NCBI RefSeq assembly: GCF_002158865.1 | Contig: NZ_CP021455.1 | Coordinates: 4,092,001-4,156,000, forward strand | DNA from: Comamonas serinivorans | Lineage (GTDB): Bacteria; Pseudomonadota; Gammaproteobacteria; Burkholderiales; Burkholderiaceae_C | Direction of reading: 5' to 3' | Length of the DNA stretch: 64,000 bases | Shown: one piece after another, positions 27,310 through 36,598 of the stretch | Layout: every line of letters begins with the position of its first letter | Position numbering within the stretch: the first letter of the stretch is position 1 | Position numbers and translations under genes: made by a program | Notes under the pieces: generated by a model | The model's input: only the letters and a program-made list of their open reading frames with translations | Database searches by the model: none | What the model was told of the DNA's origin: nothing

Positions 27310-28269
27310 TCAGCCCTCCCGCTTGCCGAGCAGGCCCTGGGGCCGGAAGATCAGCATCAGCACAAGCAACAGGTACGGCAGGATGGGGGCCACCTGTGAA
27401 ATCTTCAGCCCCCACAGCTCCCAGCCGCGTGAATCGGGCGTGAGCTGCACGCCGACATGGGCCAGCAGGGTGGCCAGCGAGTAATCGATGCCCACGGCGA
27501 AGGTCTGGAGCACGCCGATCAGCAGCGACGCCAGCAGCGCCCCACCGAGCGAGCCAAAGCCCCCGACCACCACGACCACGAAGATGATGGAGCCGACCGA
27601 CAGCGCCATGGCCGGCTCGGTCACGTAGGTGTTGCCCCCCAGCACCCCGGCGAGGCCGGCCAGCGCCGCGCCACCGCCGAACACCAGCATGAACACGCGC
27701 GGCACGTTGTGCCCCAGGGCCTCGGCCATCTCGGGGTGCGTGAGCGCCGCCTGGATGACCAGGCCGATGCGCGTGCGCGTGAGCACCAGCCAGATCGACA
27801 CCATCATCAGCAGCGCCACGGCCATGATGAAGGCACGCGACTTGGGAAACTGCGTGCCGTAGATCGAAAACAGCGGCCCCTGCAGCTGCGCGGGCAGTTC
27901 GTAGGGCACGGCCGAGCGGCCCCACACCAGCTGCACCACCTCGAGGATCAGGTAGGACAGGCCGAAGGTCACCAGCAGCTCGGGCACATGGCCAAAGCGG
28001 TGCACGCGGCGCAAGCTGTATTTCTCGAACAGCGCCCCCAGCACGAACACCACGGCGGGTGCCACGAACAGGGCCAGCCAGTAGCCGATGACGTTGGCGA
28101 TGGAATAGGCCAGGTAAGCCCCCAGCATGTAGAAGCTGGCGTGCGCAAAGTTGAGCACCCCCATCATGCTGAAGATGAGCGTGAGCCCGGAACTGAGCAT
28201 GAACAACAGCAGGCCATAGCTGACCCCGTTGAGCAGCGAAACGACAAAAAACTCCAGCGTCACACCCAT
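27310..28269 (-). CDS. livH: branched-chain amino-acid-type ABC permease LivH
   Basis: Inner-membrane permease, 319 residues with about eight hydrophobic segments. GVSYGLLLFMLSSGLTLIFSMMGVLNFAHASFYMLGAY is the family start; RTRIGLVIQAALTHPEMAEALGHNV and VGGFGSLGGALLASLLIG follow. First permease after the binding-protein gene; palindrome copy 6 lies just upstream of its ATG. Confidence 0.94.
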   Translation of the reverse strand: MGVTLEFFVVSLLNGVSYGLLLFMLSSGLTLIFSMMGVLNFAHASFYMLGAYLAYSIANVIGYWLALFVAPAVVFVLGALFEKYSLRRVHRFGHVPELLVTFGLSYLILEVVQLVWGRSAVPYELPAQLQGPLFSIYGTQFPKSRAFIMAVALLMMVSIWLVLTRTRIGLVIQAALTHPEMAEALGHNVPRVFMLVFGGGAALAGLAGVLGGNTYVTEPAMALSVGSIIFVVVVVGGFGSLGGALLASLLIGVLQTFAVGIDYSLATLLAHVGVQLTPDSRGWELWGLKISQVAPILPYLLLVLMLIFRPQGLLGKREG

Positions 28270-28290
28270 TCCCCGCTTGTTCGATCACCA

Positions 28291-28344
28291 CAGAGTATCT
28301 GGCCATCTCCGTTTCATTCCAAACGGCAACCGACCCATACTGAC
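28291..28344. repeat. interspersed palindrome copy 6
   Basis: Outer AGTAT (28294-28298) and CATACTG, inner CCGTTT and AAACGG. It lies between the binding-protein gene and livH, so within the liv operon transcript. Confidence 0.88.
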
Positions 28345-28449
28345 TTCATTCATCCAGATAACTGCACCCGAAACCGGCACGCCACGTTGCTCAGCCGCGC
28401 GCAGCGCGCGCTGTCCGCGGGGCGCAACCGGCACCGGATGCGGCGCGCC

Positions 28450-29679
28450 TCAACCCGGCCGCTTCATCTGGCAGGTGGTCGGCGTGCTGGCCGTGGCCGC
28501 GTCAATGGTCTTGACCGGCACCAGCGTGTAGCCGGTGTTCTCGGGACTGTAGGGGAACTTGTCGCTGGCCTTTTCCCAGCGCGTGACGAACAGCGGCTGC
28601 TGAATCTGGTGGTCGGACTTGCGCAGCTCGGCCTCGCCATTGAAGCCCTTGAACTTCAGGCCCTCCATGGCGACCGCCACCTTCAGCGGCTCGGTGCTCT
28701 TGGCCTTGGCCATGGCTTCGGACAAGGCCTGGAACACGTTGTAGGCCCCCACGGTGTAGAGGTCGTCGTTGAAACGCTTCTTGAACTCGACCATCAGCGG
28801 CTGCATCGGACCCGTCATGTTGTAGTGCGCATAGGCGGCCTGGTAGACCTTGCCGGCCGAGGCGGCGCCCATGGCCGTGGGTGCACCCGTCACCCCGGCG
28901 TAGTAGGTGAAGTAGCGCACGTTCAGGCCGGCGTCGTTGCTGGCCTTGATGAGCAAGGCCAGGTCAGACCCCCAGTTGCCGGTGATGACGGTGTCCGCCC
29001 CCGAGGCCTTGATCTTGGCGATGTAAGGTGCGAAATCGCGCACCTGCGCCAGCGGATGCAGGTCTTCGCCGACGATCTGGATGTCGGGCCGCAGCTCCTT
29101 CAGGTCTTCCTTCGCGAACTTGGTCACCTGCACGCCATGCGAGTAGTTCTGGTTCAGCAGGTACACCTTCTTCACGTCGGGCTGCTCTTTGATGAAGTTG
29201 GCCAGCGCCTTCATCTTCATCGAGGTGTCGGCGTCGAAGCGGAACTGCCAGTAGCTGCATTTGGCGTTGGTCAGCTCCGGGTCGACGGCGGCGTAGTTCA
29301 TGTAGAGCGCCTCCTTGCCCGGGTTGCGCGCGTTGTTCTTCTCCAGCGCATCGATGATGGCCAGGGCCGGGCCCGAACCATTGCCCTGCACGATGTAGCG
29401 CGCGCCCTGGTCCAGCGCCGAACGCACGGCTGCCGTGGTTTCCTGCGGACTGAGCTTGTTGTCGATGCCGATCACCTCGAACTTCACGCCTGCGGGGTTG
29501 CTCTTGTTGAAGTGCTCGGCCAGAAACTGGAAGGTCTTGAGCTGGTTGGTGCCCACGGCGGCCATCAGGCCCGAGAGGGGATCGATCCAGGCCAGCTTCA
29601 CGGTCTGACCTTGCTGCGCGTGCGCCGCCAGGGACGCGAACAACAAGGCGGAAAAAACTGCAGGGCGCGAATACCGCAT
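28450..29679 (-). CDS. ABC transporter periplasmic substrate-binding protein (LivJ/UrtA-like)
   Basis: Type I periplasmic binding protein, 409 residues from the ATG at 29679 with AGGAGA upstream. Signal peptide MRYSRPAVFSALLFASLAAHA, mature start QQGQTVKLAWIDPLSG. The PBP fold includes KFEVIGIDNKLSPQETTAAVRSAL and SYSHGV-type hinge segments (NYSHGVQVTKFAKEDL). First gene of the liv operon. A 249-base part of it (28871-29119) is repeated at 44619-44867. The frame stays open far upstream on this strand, but that part is antisense to the next gene. Confidence 0.93.
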   Translation of the reverse strand: MRYSRPAVFSALLFASLAAHAQQGQTVKLAWIDPLSGLMAAVGTNQLKTFQFLAEHFNKSNPAGVKFEVIGIDNKLSPQETTAAVRSALDQGARYIVQGNGSGPALAIIDALEKNNARNPGKEALYMNYAAVDPELTNAKCSYWQFRFDADTSMKMKALANFIKEQPDVKKVYLLNQNYSHGVQVTKFAKEDLKELRPDIQIVGEDLHPLAQVRDFAPYIAKIKASGADTVITGNWGSDLALLIKASNDAGLNVRYFTYYAGVTGAPTAMGAASAGKVYQAAYAHYNMTGPMQPLMVEFKKRFNDDLYTVGAYNVFQALSEAMAKAKSTEPLKVAVAMEGLKFKGFNGEAELRKSDHQIQQPLFVTRWEKASDKFPYSPENTGYTLVPVKTIDAATASTPTTCQMKRPG

Positions 29680-29880
29680 GGGAAGTCTCCTGTGTGTGTG
29701 AACGTGACGAACCCGCGCAGGGTATCGGGCCAGTGCCCCGCCGCGAAACGGGGTATGCCCTCGTTCCGCATGTGAAATTGGCTGCCCGGACGGCCTGCCG
29801 GCCCGTGCGCGCCGTGCTGCGACAAGGCCATGCGCCGAATTGGGGCAACATGCGGGTTTCTGCCCCTCCAAGAGCCCCAC

Positions 29881-31533
29881 ATGCCTCGTTCCTCCGAATT
29901 GCTCTACCCCCAGCGCGAGCCCGTGACTCCCCGCCCGGCCGCCACCGTCCTGCTGTTGCGCGATGGTGAGCAAGGCCTGGAGGTGCTGATGACGCGGCGC
30001 TCGCTCACGGCCAGCTTCACCCCGGGTGCCTACGTCTTCCCGGGTGGCGCCCTGGACGCCACCGACGGCCAAGCCCAGGACGTGGCCCGCCACCGCCCCG
30101 GTCAGGTCGGCGCCGCGCTGACGGATGCCGTGGCCGCCCTGCGCGAAAGCTTTGAGGAAGTCGGCCTGCTGCTGGCCGAAGACGCCGAAGGCATCGCCAT
30201 CTCGGCCGCCCAGGCCAGCACGCTGGACCGCAGCGCGCCCCTGCTGCCGCAGCTGCGCGAACGGGGCTGGCGGCTGTCGGCCCAGCGCGTTCACGTGCTG
30301 GCGCGCTGGATCACGGACCGCGACATGCCCAAGCGCTTCGACGTGGGGTTCCTGGTGGCCCCTGCCCCCGTCGACCAGACCCCGCAAGCCGACGAACAAG
30401 AGCAGTTCGACCCGGTGTGGGTCAACCCCTCGCAGGCGCTGGCACGCCATGCCGAGGGCACGTTCAGCATGATCTTTCCCACCATCCGCACCCTGCAGCG
30501 GCTGGCCGCCTACGCCACGGTGCAGCACGTGCTCGACGCCTGCGACTCGGAACAGCCGCTGTGGGTCAGCAGCCCGCGTGGCGGCCACCTCAAGGACAAG
30601 GTGGAGCGCTTCATGGAATCCGACCCCGCCTATGGCGAGCTGGCGCTGACCTGCCCCGATGGGCAGTTGCAGCATCGCCTGGATTGGCAGTCGCTCACGC
30701 CGGTGTCGCTGACGCAGGGCGTGCGCCGCCTGACCGCACCCAACCCCGGCATCATGACCGGCCCCGGCACCAACACCTACCTCATCGGCCGGCCCGAAAC
30801 CGGCTTTGCCGTCATCGACCCGGGGCCGAACGACCCGGTGCACCTGCAGCGCATCCATGACGCCACGGGCGGCGACATCCGCGTCATCCTCTGCACGCAC
30901 TCCCACCTCGACCATTCGCCAGGCGCAGCCCCCTTGCAGGCGCTGTGCGCCAACCGCCCGGAGGTGCTGGGCCTGCCCTCGGCCCCCACGGCCAACGCCA
31001 TGCACCCGCCCTTCCACCCCGACCGGACGCTGCAACACGGTGAGCTCATCACCTTGAGCGGTAAGGTGGACGGCGCCCCCCACCACTACACGCTGGAGGC
31101 CTTGTTCACGCCAGGCCACGCCGCCAACCACCTGTGCTTCGTGCTGCGCGAAGACGGCCTGCTGGTCTCGGGCGATCATGTGCTCAACGGCTCGACCACC
31201 ATCGTCTCGCCGCCCGACGGCAACATGGACCATTACCTGGACTCGCTCGATCTGCTGGCCGAGGCCTGCGTGCGGTGGCAGATCGGCTACATCCTGCCGG
31301 CCCACGGCCATGTCCTGGGCTTTGCCAACAAGGCCATTGCCCACCTCAAGGCCCACCGCCTGGCCCGCGAAGCCAAGGTGGCGGCCGCCATGCGCGCGCT
31401 GCCCGAGGGCTCACTGCAGGACTGGGTGGCCCACGCCTACCAGGACACCCCGCAGGCCCTGTGGCCGATCGCGGCCCGTTCACTGCAGGCCCACGTGGAC
31501 CGCATCCGCCGCCTGGAGGCGCAAACGGCGTAA
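29881..31533 (+). CDS. Nudix hydrolase fused to metallo-beta-lactamase-fold hydrolase
   Basis: 550 residues from the ATG at 29881. N-terminal Nudix-like domain: YVFPGGALDA and the REXXEE core RESFEEVG (88-95). C-terminal metallo-beta-lactamase domain: GPGTNTYLIG, metal motif H340-S-H342-L-D344-H345, FTPGHAANHLCFVL, SGDHVL and PAHGHVLGF. The second half resembles LACTB2-type hydrolases. The N-terminal Nudix box is shortened and may not be catalytic. Substrate unknown; nucleotide or CoA-ester cleavage are options. Transcribed opposite to liv. Confidence 0.88.
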   Translation: MPRSSELLYPQREPVTPRPAATVLLLRDGEQGLEVLMTRRSLTASFTPGAYVFPGGALDATDGQAQDVARHRPGQVGAALTDAVAALRESFEEVGLLLAEDAEGIAISAAQASTLDRSAPLLPQLRERGWRLSAQRVHVLARWITDRDMPKRFDVGFLVAPAPVDQTPQADEQEQFDPVWVNPSQALARHAEGTFSMIFPTIRTLQRLAAYATVQHVLDACDSEQPLWVSSPRGGHLKDKVERFMESDPAYGELALTCPDGQLQHRLDWQSLTPVSLTQGVRRLTAPNPGIMTGPGTNTYLIGRPETGFAVIDPGPNDPVHLQRIHDATGGDIRVILCTHSHLDHSPGAAPLQALCANRPEVLGLPSAPTANAMHPPFHPDRTLQHGELITLSGKVDGAPHHYTLEALFTPGHAANHLCFVLREDGLLVSGDHVLNGSTTIVSPPDGNMDHYLDSLDLLAEACVRWQIGYILPAHGHVLGFANKAIAHLKAHRLAREAKVAAAMRALPEGSLQDWVAHAYQDTPQALWPIAARSLQAHVDRIRRLEAQTA

Positions 31534-31794
31534 AAACGGGTAAAAAAAGTGCCCCTGCGCCCTTGAAAACGCTTGAATAGCGCCAGGGCGCTCCCATGTC
31601 ACTCCCATGGCACTGGTCGGCGTCATTGCCGCGAACCCGCACCAGATGGATGCGAACTGCCTGCAAAAAGACGTCTTCATGACGAAAATTGTGGGAACTT
31701 TGTGCCGAAGCGGTCCATCCATGGGTACACGAGCGCGCTGAAGTGGATGACTGGCCACCAGCGGGACAGCCACCAGTCTTTAGGAGTGACAAAA

Positions 31795-32316
31795 ATGCGA
31801 TTGAGCACCAAGGGCCGTTTTGCGGTGACTGCCATGATTGACGTTGCCTTGCGGGAAGCCCAAGGCCCTGTGGCCTTGGCTGCCATCAGCACACGTCACC
31901 AGATTTCCCTGTCGTACCTCGAACAGCTGTTTTCCAAGCTGCGCCAACAAGGCCTGGTGGAAAGCACGCGTGGTCCCGGTGGCGGCTATTCGCTGAGCCG
32001 CGAGGCCCGCTCCATCAGCGTGGCCGACATCATCTGCGCCGTGGACAGCGCTGCCCCCGGTGCCGAAGACGGCAGTGACGAGGCCGGCTGCTGGATGACC
32101 GAAGACCTCTGGCGCCAGCTCAACTCCCGGATGATGGAACACATGCAGTCCATCAACCTGCGCATGCTGGCCGATGAACAGCTGGCCAAGGGCGTGGAGA
32201 TCGACGTCAAAAAGCCCAAAAAGCGCGGCGTGTTTGCCAAGCCCAAGGGCGAGTCCCGGGCATCGGGACCCAACTCGGTCTTTGCCCTGGGCCAGTTGGC
32301 CACCGCCCGCGGCTGA
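31795..32316 (+). CDS. Rrf2/IscR-family regulator with altered Fe-S ligands
   Basis: 173 residues. The winged-helix part MRLSTKGRFAVTAMIDVAL...SLSYLEQLFSKLR...GPGGGYSLSRE is clearly IscR-like, followed by DIICAVD. In E. coli IscR three Cys and a His bind the 2Fe-2S cluster; here only C81 and C99 (GCWMTEDLW) occur in the region, the two other Cys positions are lost and the usual His is Glu. No isc genes follow in this window. AGGAG precedes the ATG and an intrinsic terminator follows, so it appears to be a single-gene unit. Confidence 0.85.
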   Translation: MRLSTKGRFAVTAMIDVALREAQGPVALAAISTRHQISLSYLEQLFSKLRQQGLVESTRGPGGGYSLSREARSISVADIICAVDSAAPGAEDGSDEAGCWMTEDLWRQLNSRMMEHMQSINLRMLADEQLAKGVEIDVKKPKKRGVFAKPKGESRASGPNSVFALGQLATARG

Positions 32317-32344
32317 TCGGTTCCTCTTTCTTTTCCCTCCTCCT

Positions 32345-32370
32345 GACGCCGCTGGTCGGCGTCTTTTTTT
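32345..32370 (+). terminator. intrinsic terminator after the IscR-like gene
   Basis: GACGCCG (32345-32351), loop CTGGT, CGGCGTC (32357-32363), then seven T. It lies about 30 bases after the stop. Confidence 0.92.
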
Positions 32371-32474
32371 GTCCACAAACAGGCGGGAGGGCGTCGGCCG
32401 GATGCGCAACCGACGCCGATTCCCAACGCAGGGGCGACAAACTTTTACACTCGTGGCTGCAGGAGGGAGATTCC

Positions 32475-33908
32475 ATGACCCAGATGGTCAATGACCCCGT
32501 GCAGCCCGGCACGGCTGCGAACGCCGATGTCTCGGCCGCGCAGCCGCGCCCCCCCATCCACAGCCACCCCCTTCACTTTGCCGGCACCGGTCAGGCGTAC
32601 TTTCGGGTCTGGCTGGTCAACGTGGTGTTGACCGTGGTCACGCTGGGCTTTTTCACACCCTATGCCCGCCGACGCACGGCCTCGTACTTCTACAACCACA
32701 CCGAGGTCGCGGGCTCGCCCCTGGAATTCACCGCCTCCATCCGCCGCATGATGGTGGGCTTCCTGATCGTGACCGCGGCCTACGTGGCGTACGAGCTGGC
32801 GTCGTTCCTCGAGTACGAGTGGGCCGTCAACGTCATGCTGGTGCTGGCCGCGGTGGCCGCCCCCTTCCTGTGGGGCAGCGCCATGCGCTTTCGCACGCGC
32901 GCCACGCGCTGGCGTGGCCTGCGCCCGCTGTTCGTGGCCCGCTGGGGCGAAATCTACCGGCAATCGTGGCCCGTCTTTGCCATCGCCCTGGTCTGGATCG
33001 GCGTCGTCGTCGCCTTCAACTACTCGGGCCTGCAGCGGCACGTCGAACTGGCCCAGGCCATGGAAGCCCTGCAGGAGCGCCACGACGACCTGCAGGCGCA
33101 GATCAGCGACCTGGAAGACGCCTCGGACACGCCCGACGAAGCCGAACTGGCCCCGCTTCGGGCCGAGCTCCAGACCGTGGAAGACCAACTCGCGGCCCCG
33201 CCCTACCAGGCGTATGACGACTACTTCCACATCTACATCGACGCCGTGAAGGCGAAGTGGCACGTCCTGGCGGCCATCGGCGTCGCCGGCGTGGTCGCGA
33301 CGCTGCCGTTTGTGGTGCTGCTCGAATTCAACTACCGCCGGCTGTTCGTCACGCGGACCCAGATCGGCGGCCTGTTCGGCCACTGGAAGCCCGTGTACGG
33401 CGACTTCCTGCGCGTCTGGATCGCCACCATCGGGGTCTCGGTGCTGGTGCTGGTGCTGGCCGGCGCGCTGTTCACCGGCCTGGGGGTGATGGCCGCCGCC
33501 GCACTCAGCATGGGCTCGATGGGCATGATGATCTGGGCCGGCCTGCTGGTGGCCGTGCTCTGGCTGGCCTTCATCGTGTTCGCGTTCTCGCCCATCCTGG
33601 CCTACAAGCAGGCCCGCATGTTCCAGCTGCTGTGGAACAACATCGGTGTGGGCCCGCTGGCCCGCTTCAAATGCAAGCTGAATGCCTGGGCCTTCGTGCG
33701 ACTGCGCCTGTGGAACCTGCTGCTGACCGCGCTGACGCTGGGCTTTTACCGCCCCTATGCCCGTGTGGCCGAATACCGCATGAAGCTCGAGTCGGTCACG
33801 CTCTATGTCAAGGGCGACCTGGACGAGCTGCAAGGCCGCCTGAGCCAGGAGCAGGGCGCCCTGGGGGACGCCTTTGCCGACCTGATCGGGCTCGACCTGA
33901 TTTCGTGA
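32475..33908 (+). CDS. YjgN/DUF898 family membrane protein
   Basis: 477 residues. Two copies of the DUF898 pattern frame the protein: HFAGTGQAYFRVWLVNVVLTVVTLGFFTPYARRR near the start, and NAWAFVRLRLWNLLLTALTLGFYRPYARVAEYR near the end, with about seven hydrophobic segments in all. A soluble charged segment (about 185-240, LQERHDDLQAQISDLEDAS) looks like a coiled coil inserted between membrane segments. Role unknown in the family. The next gene, an M48 peptidase, starts 7 bases downstream, a pairing suggesting a shared envelope function. Confidence 0.88.
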   Translation: MTQMVNDPVQPGTAANADVSAAQPRPPIHSHPLHFAGTGQAYFRVWLVNVVLTVVTLGFFTPYARRRTASYFYNHTEVAGSPLEFTASIRRMMVGFLIVTAAYVAYELASFLEYEWAVNVMLVLAAVAAPFLWGSAMRFRTRATRWRGLRPLFVARWGEIYRQSWPVFAIALVWIGVVVAFNYSGLQRHVELAQAMEALQERHDDLQAQISDLEDASDTPDEAELAPLRAELQTVEDQLAAPPYQAYDDYFHIYIDAVKAKWHVLAAIGVAGVVATLPFVVLLEFNYRRLFVTRTQIGGLFGHWKPVYGDFLRVWIATIGVSVLVLVLAGALFTGLGVMAAAALSMGSMGMMIWAGLLVAVLWLAFIVFAFSPILAYKQARMFQLLWNNIGVGPLARFKCKLNAWAFVRLRLWNLLLTALTLGFYRPYARVAEYRMKLESVTLYVKGDLDELQGRLSQEQGALGDAFADLIGLDLIS

Positions 33909-33915
33909 GCTTCGC

Positions 33916-35220
33916 ATGCCCTCCTCCCTGCAACCCACCCGCCCCGCGCCCCTGTCCCCCGAAGGCCAGACCCAGGCCGCGCGCCTGCGGTCGCTGCAAG
34001 CCCTGTGGTTCGACGGACGCAGCAGCAAAGCGCGCGCCGCCTGGGTGACGCCCCGCCCGGGGCCGGGCGGCCCCATGCTGGTGGTGCGCCCGCTGGACGG
34101 CGCCACGGCGAGCATCCAGCTCACCCACCGGCAGGTGCACTGGCCCGAGGTCTGGCGCGCCAAAGGCAAGCCCTCGGGTCCGCTGCTGATCGACCTGGGC
34201 GACCACGGCAGCCTGGAGGTGAACGACCACCAGGCCTGGCACGCCGCCGTGCGTGCCGCGGGCGGACGGGCCAGCCTGACCACCCGCATGCAGACCCACT
34301 GGCCCACGCTGGCCCTGGTGGGCGCCGTGGCCGTGGGCGGCCTGTGGGCGTTCTACCACTGGGGCACGCCCTGGGCGGCCACCCAATTGACGCGGTTCGT
34401 GCCGCTGGCGGTCGAGCAACAGGTCAGCAGCCAATACCTCGAGCAGCTGGATCAGCGCATGCTCAAGCCCAGCCGCCTCCCGGCCGAGCGTCAGCAGCAG
34501 CTGCGAACGCAGTTCGATGCCCTGGTGCAGGGCATCCAGCCCAGCATGACGCACTATGCCCACTACCGCCCCCCCTACCGGCTGGAGTTTCGCCACGGCA
34601 TGGGCGCCAACGCCTTTGCCCTGCCCGGCGGCACCATCGTCATGACCGATGGCATCGTGCGCCAGGCCCAGATGCTGGGCGCACCCGACGACGCCCTGCT
34701 GGGCGTGCTGGCCCACGAAGCCGGCCACGTGGCCCAGCGCCACACCAGCCGCGCTGTGCTGCAGCAAGGGGTGCTGCAGACCGGCATGTCGCTGGCACTG
34801 GGCGACGTGAGCGGCATCTTCGCCACTTCGGCCACCTTGCTCACCAGCCTCGCCTATTCCCGCGCCCATGAAACCGAGGCGGATTGCTTTGCCGTGGCGC
34901 TGATGCAGCACCTGGACAAGCCCACACGCCCCATGGGCGACCTGCTGCTTGCGCTGGAGAACGAGCCCGACGACGCGTCCTCCGAGGCGCCGGCCGATGG
35001 CGCCAGCGCGGCGACGCCCGGCGTAGCGACGCCCGGCGCGACGGCGCCCGGCGCAGCAGCATCGGGTACAGCAGCGGCGTCGGGTGCAGCCTCCGCATCG
35101 GACAGCCCCCAGGCCGACGCCTCCGCCCAGGGCCCGGACTGGAGCTGGATCAGCACCCACCCCGACACCCGCGCCCGCGCCGAAATGCTGCGGGAAGGCC
35201 GCTCGCCGAGCTGTCGCTGA
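33916..35220 (+). CDS. M48-family zinc metallopeptidase
   Basis: 434 residues with a cytoplasmic N-terminal part that resembles no family I know, one membrane segment (about 130-147) and an M48 domain. The zinc motif is HEAGH (267-271) in GVLAHEAGHVAQRH, with the third ligand expected in YSRAHETEADCFA. The preceding LPGGTIVMTDGIV is typical for Oma1/BepA/HtpX-type peptidases. After it comes an Ala/Thr/Gly/Pro-rich low-complexity region (about 350-400) made of ATPG-like repeats. Cotranscribed with the YjgN-like gene. Confidence 0.9.
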   Translation: MPSSLQPTRPAPLSPEGQTQAARLRSLQALWFDGRSSKARAAWVTPRPGPGGPMLVVRPLDGATASIQLTHRQVHWPEVWRAKGKPSGPLLIDLGDHGSLEVNDHQAWHAAVRAAGGRASLTTRMQTHWPTLALVGAVAVGGLWAFYHWGTPWAATQLTRFVPLAVEQQVSSQYLEQLDQRMLKPSRLPAERQQQLRTQFDALVQGIQPSMTHYAHYRPPYRLEFRHGMGANAFALPGGTIVMTDGIVRQAQMLGAPDDALLGVLAHEAGHVAQRHTSRAVLQQGVLQTGMSLALGDVSGIFATSATLLTSLAYSRAHETEADCFAVALMQHLDKPTRPMGDLLLALENEPDDASSEAPADGASAATPGVATPGATAPGAAASGTAAASGAASASDSPQADASAQGPDWSWISTHPDTRARAEMLREGRSPSCR

Positions 35221-35765
35221 ACTGGTCAGGGTCGACGTGGGTCGCGAGTTTGAGTGCAGTATGCATGCATTGCCGTTTTGCCACCATCGGCATCAACGCC
35301 ATACTACCCAATGCAACCACGACAACGGCGTCGCAGCGGCGTCGACTGCTGACGCCACCGCCCCCACTCTGCCACCCGAGCTGTGCGCCTCGTCACGCCG
35401 CCGATCGCGCATGCCACCTGGCTGAACCTGAGTCGCCTGCCACCAGCGGTTCGCGGTCCAGGTCAACGTGTGACTGTGGTGCTGGATCGTCTGCATGCCC
35501 CTGATCGACGTCGATGCGGGCGCGCTCTGGAGCCAGATGCAGGGCGGGATCAGCGTGATCGACTCAAGAGCCTGGCGCTCGGCGTCACTGTCAGTTTCGC
35601 GGCCCTGCTGCAGGGCTACCTGGCGTGCGGACGAAAACGCCCCGTTCTCGCGCTACGTCGGTCAACCCCAGGCCCAGCGCCGCAGCGTGCCCCAGGGTTG
35701 CACAGCGGACGAAGCGGCCAGCGACCTTGGAAAAACCTGCGCCGCGAGCAGCCGGCGTTCGTCCG
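35221..35765. other. gene-free interval between M48 gene and cyaY
   Basis: 545 bases. It contains palindrome copy 7 near the M48 stop. Short open frames exist in several phases but none shows family similarity, a ribosome binding site or a signal peptide that I can support. Confidence 0.55.
35256..35308. repeat. interspersed palindrome copy 7
   Basis: Outer GCAGTATG (35256-35263) and CCATACTACC, inner TGCCG (35271-35275) and CGGCA (35288-35292). It starts 36 bases after the M48 stop. Confidence 0.88.
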
Positions 35766-36089
35766 TCAGAACCTCAGGGGCAAGCCGGCTTGGGCGCTGG
35801 CTTCGCGGTTGAGCACGGTCCAGAACTCGTCACCCGATTTGGTGTCGCGCCACGCGCCATCGACCAGGCGGTAGTGGTAGCCGCCCGATTTCGCGGCCAG
35901 CCACACCTCGTGCAGCGGCGGCTGCAGGTTGATGACGATCTGGCTGCGGTTGGCGAACACCAGGGTGATCATGCCGCCGACGCGCTGGTTGTCGATGTCG
36001 GCGTCGGTTTCGTCGTTGATGGCATCGCAGGCCGCTTCGATGCGCGCCAGCAGCGCCTCGGCCTGATCCAGGTACTCGTGGTCGGTCAT
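35766..36089 (-). CDS. cyaY: iron-sulfur cluster assembly protein CyaY (bacterial frataxin)
   Basis: 107 residues. Acidic first helix TDHEYLDQAEALLARIEAACD, then the frataxin sheet DNQRVGGMITLVFANRSQIVINLQPPLHEVWLAAKSGGYHY and DGEFW-type end (SGDEFWTVL). Binds iron and tunes Fe-S assembly. The ATG at 36089 gives the usual length; an in-frame ATG at 36104 would overlap lptM. The divergent lptM starts only 13 bases away, so each promoter must lie within the coding region of the other gene. Confidence 0.93.
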   Translation of the reverse strand: MTDHEYLDQAEALLARIEAACDAINDETDADIDNQRVGGMITLVFANRSQIVINLQPPLHEVWLAAKSGGYHYRLVDGAWRDTKSGDEFWTVLNREASAQAGLPLRF

Positions 36090-36102
36090 TACAATCTGGT
36101 CC

Positions 36103-36402
36103 ATGTCTGGTGTTGGCCAAATTCTATTCATCCGGCGCGTTGCGCTGGCAGCAGGGGTTTGCCTGCTGATGGCAGGTTGCGGCCAGCGCGGTGACCTGTA
36201 TCTGCCGCAGTCGCCTGAGGCGGCCCAGCGCACGCGCCTGCCCGGTGTGGTGTTCCTGCCCAGCCCCAGCCAATCGGCAAACCCATCGGCGAACCGACCG
36301 GCAAGCCCCGCGACAGCCGCATCGGCGCCTGCGTCGAGCACGCCCGCATCGCCGGCATCTGCTGCGTCCGACACCGGCGCGGTCAGCTCGCCGGTCCGCT
36401 GA
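36103..36402 (+). CDS. lptM: small lipoprotein LptM (YifL-like)
   Basis: 99 residues. Signal sequence with lipobox LLMAGC, followed directly by the LptM motif CGQRGDLYLPQ, then a Ser/Ala/Pro-rich tail. LptM assists disulfide maturation of the LPS translocon LptD in enterics. In related genomes this gene is usually followed by lysA; here only degenerate sequence follows. Confidence 0.85.
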   Translation: MSGVGQILFIRRVALAAGVCLLMAGCGQRGDLYLPQSPEAAQRTRLPGVVFLPSPSQSANPSANRPASPATAASAPASSTPASPASAASDTGAVSSPVR

Positions 36403-36514
36403 GTCCGACACGCGGACGGTTGACCCAGCGCAGCGGGCCGAGTGACCGCTGCTGCCCCCAGTCGGTCAGCCTCTGATGGGCTGTTCCGGCCTCACGCAAC
36501 GCACTCATCACGCG

Positions 36515-36598
36515 GCATCGGTGCGCTACGGCAAGGGCAGCGTGGGCGGTGCGCTGAACCTCACGAGCAAGCGTCCACTGCCGGACCCGGCTTGCTGA
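36515..36598 (+). pseudogene. relic of a TonB-dependent receptor plug domain
   Basis: In one frame, 27 codons followed by TGA read ASVRYGKGSVGGALNLTSKRPLPD plus three residues. This matches the end of the plug domain in siderophore receptors (YGxGxxGGxxNLxTKRP). No start, signal peptide or barrel is present. Further along, ALAFRFLDGFEGD in another frame could be more of the same decayed gene, but that is weaker. Confidence 0.6.

Noticed and set aside
28450..31356. A 968-codon minus-strand open frame over the Nudix/MBL gene and the binding protein
   Set aside because: Only the last 409 codons have family features and a signal peptide. The upstream part is antisense to a clear plus-strand gene and arises from GC-rich third positions.
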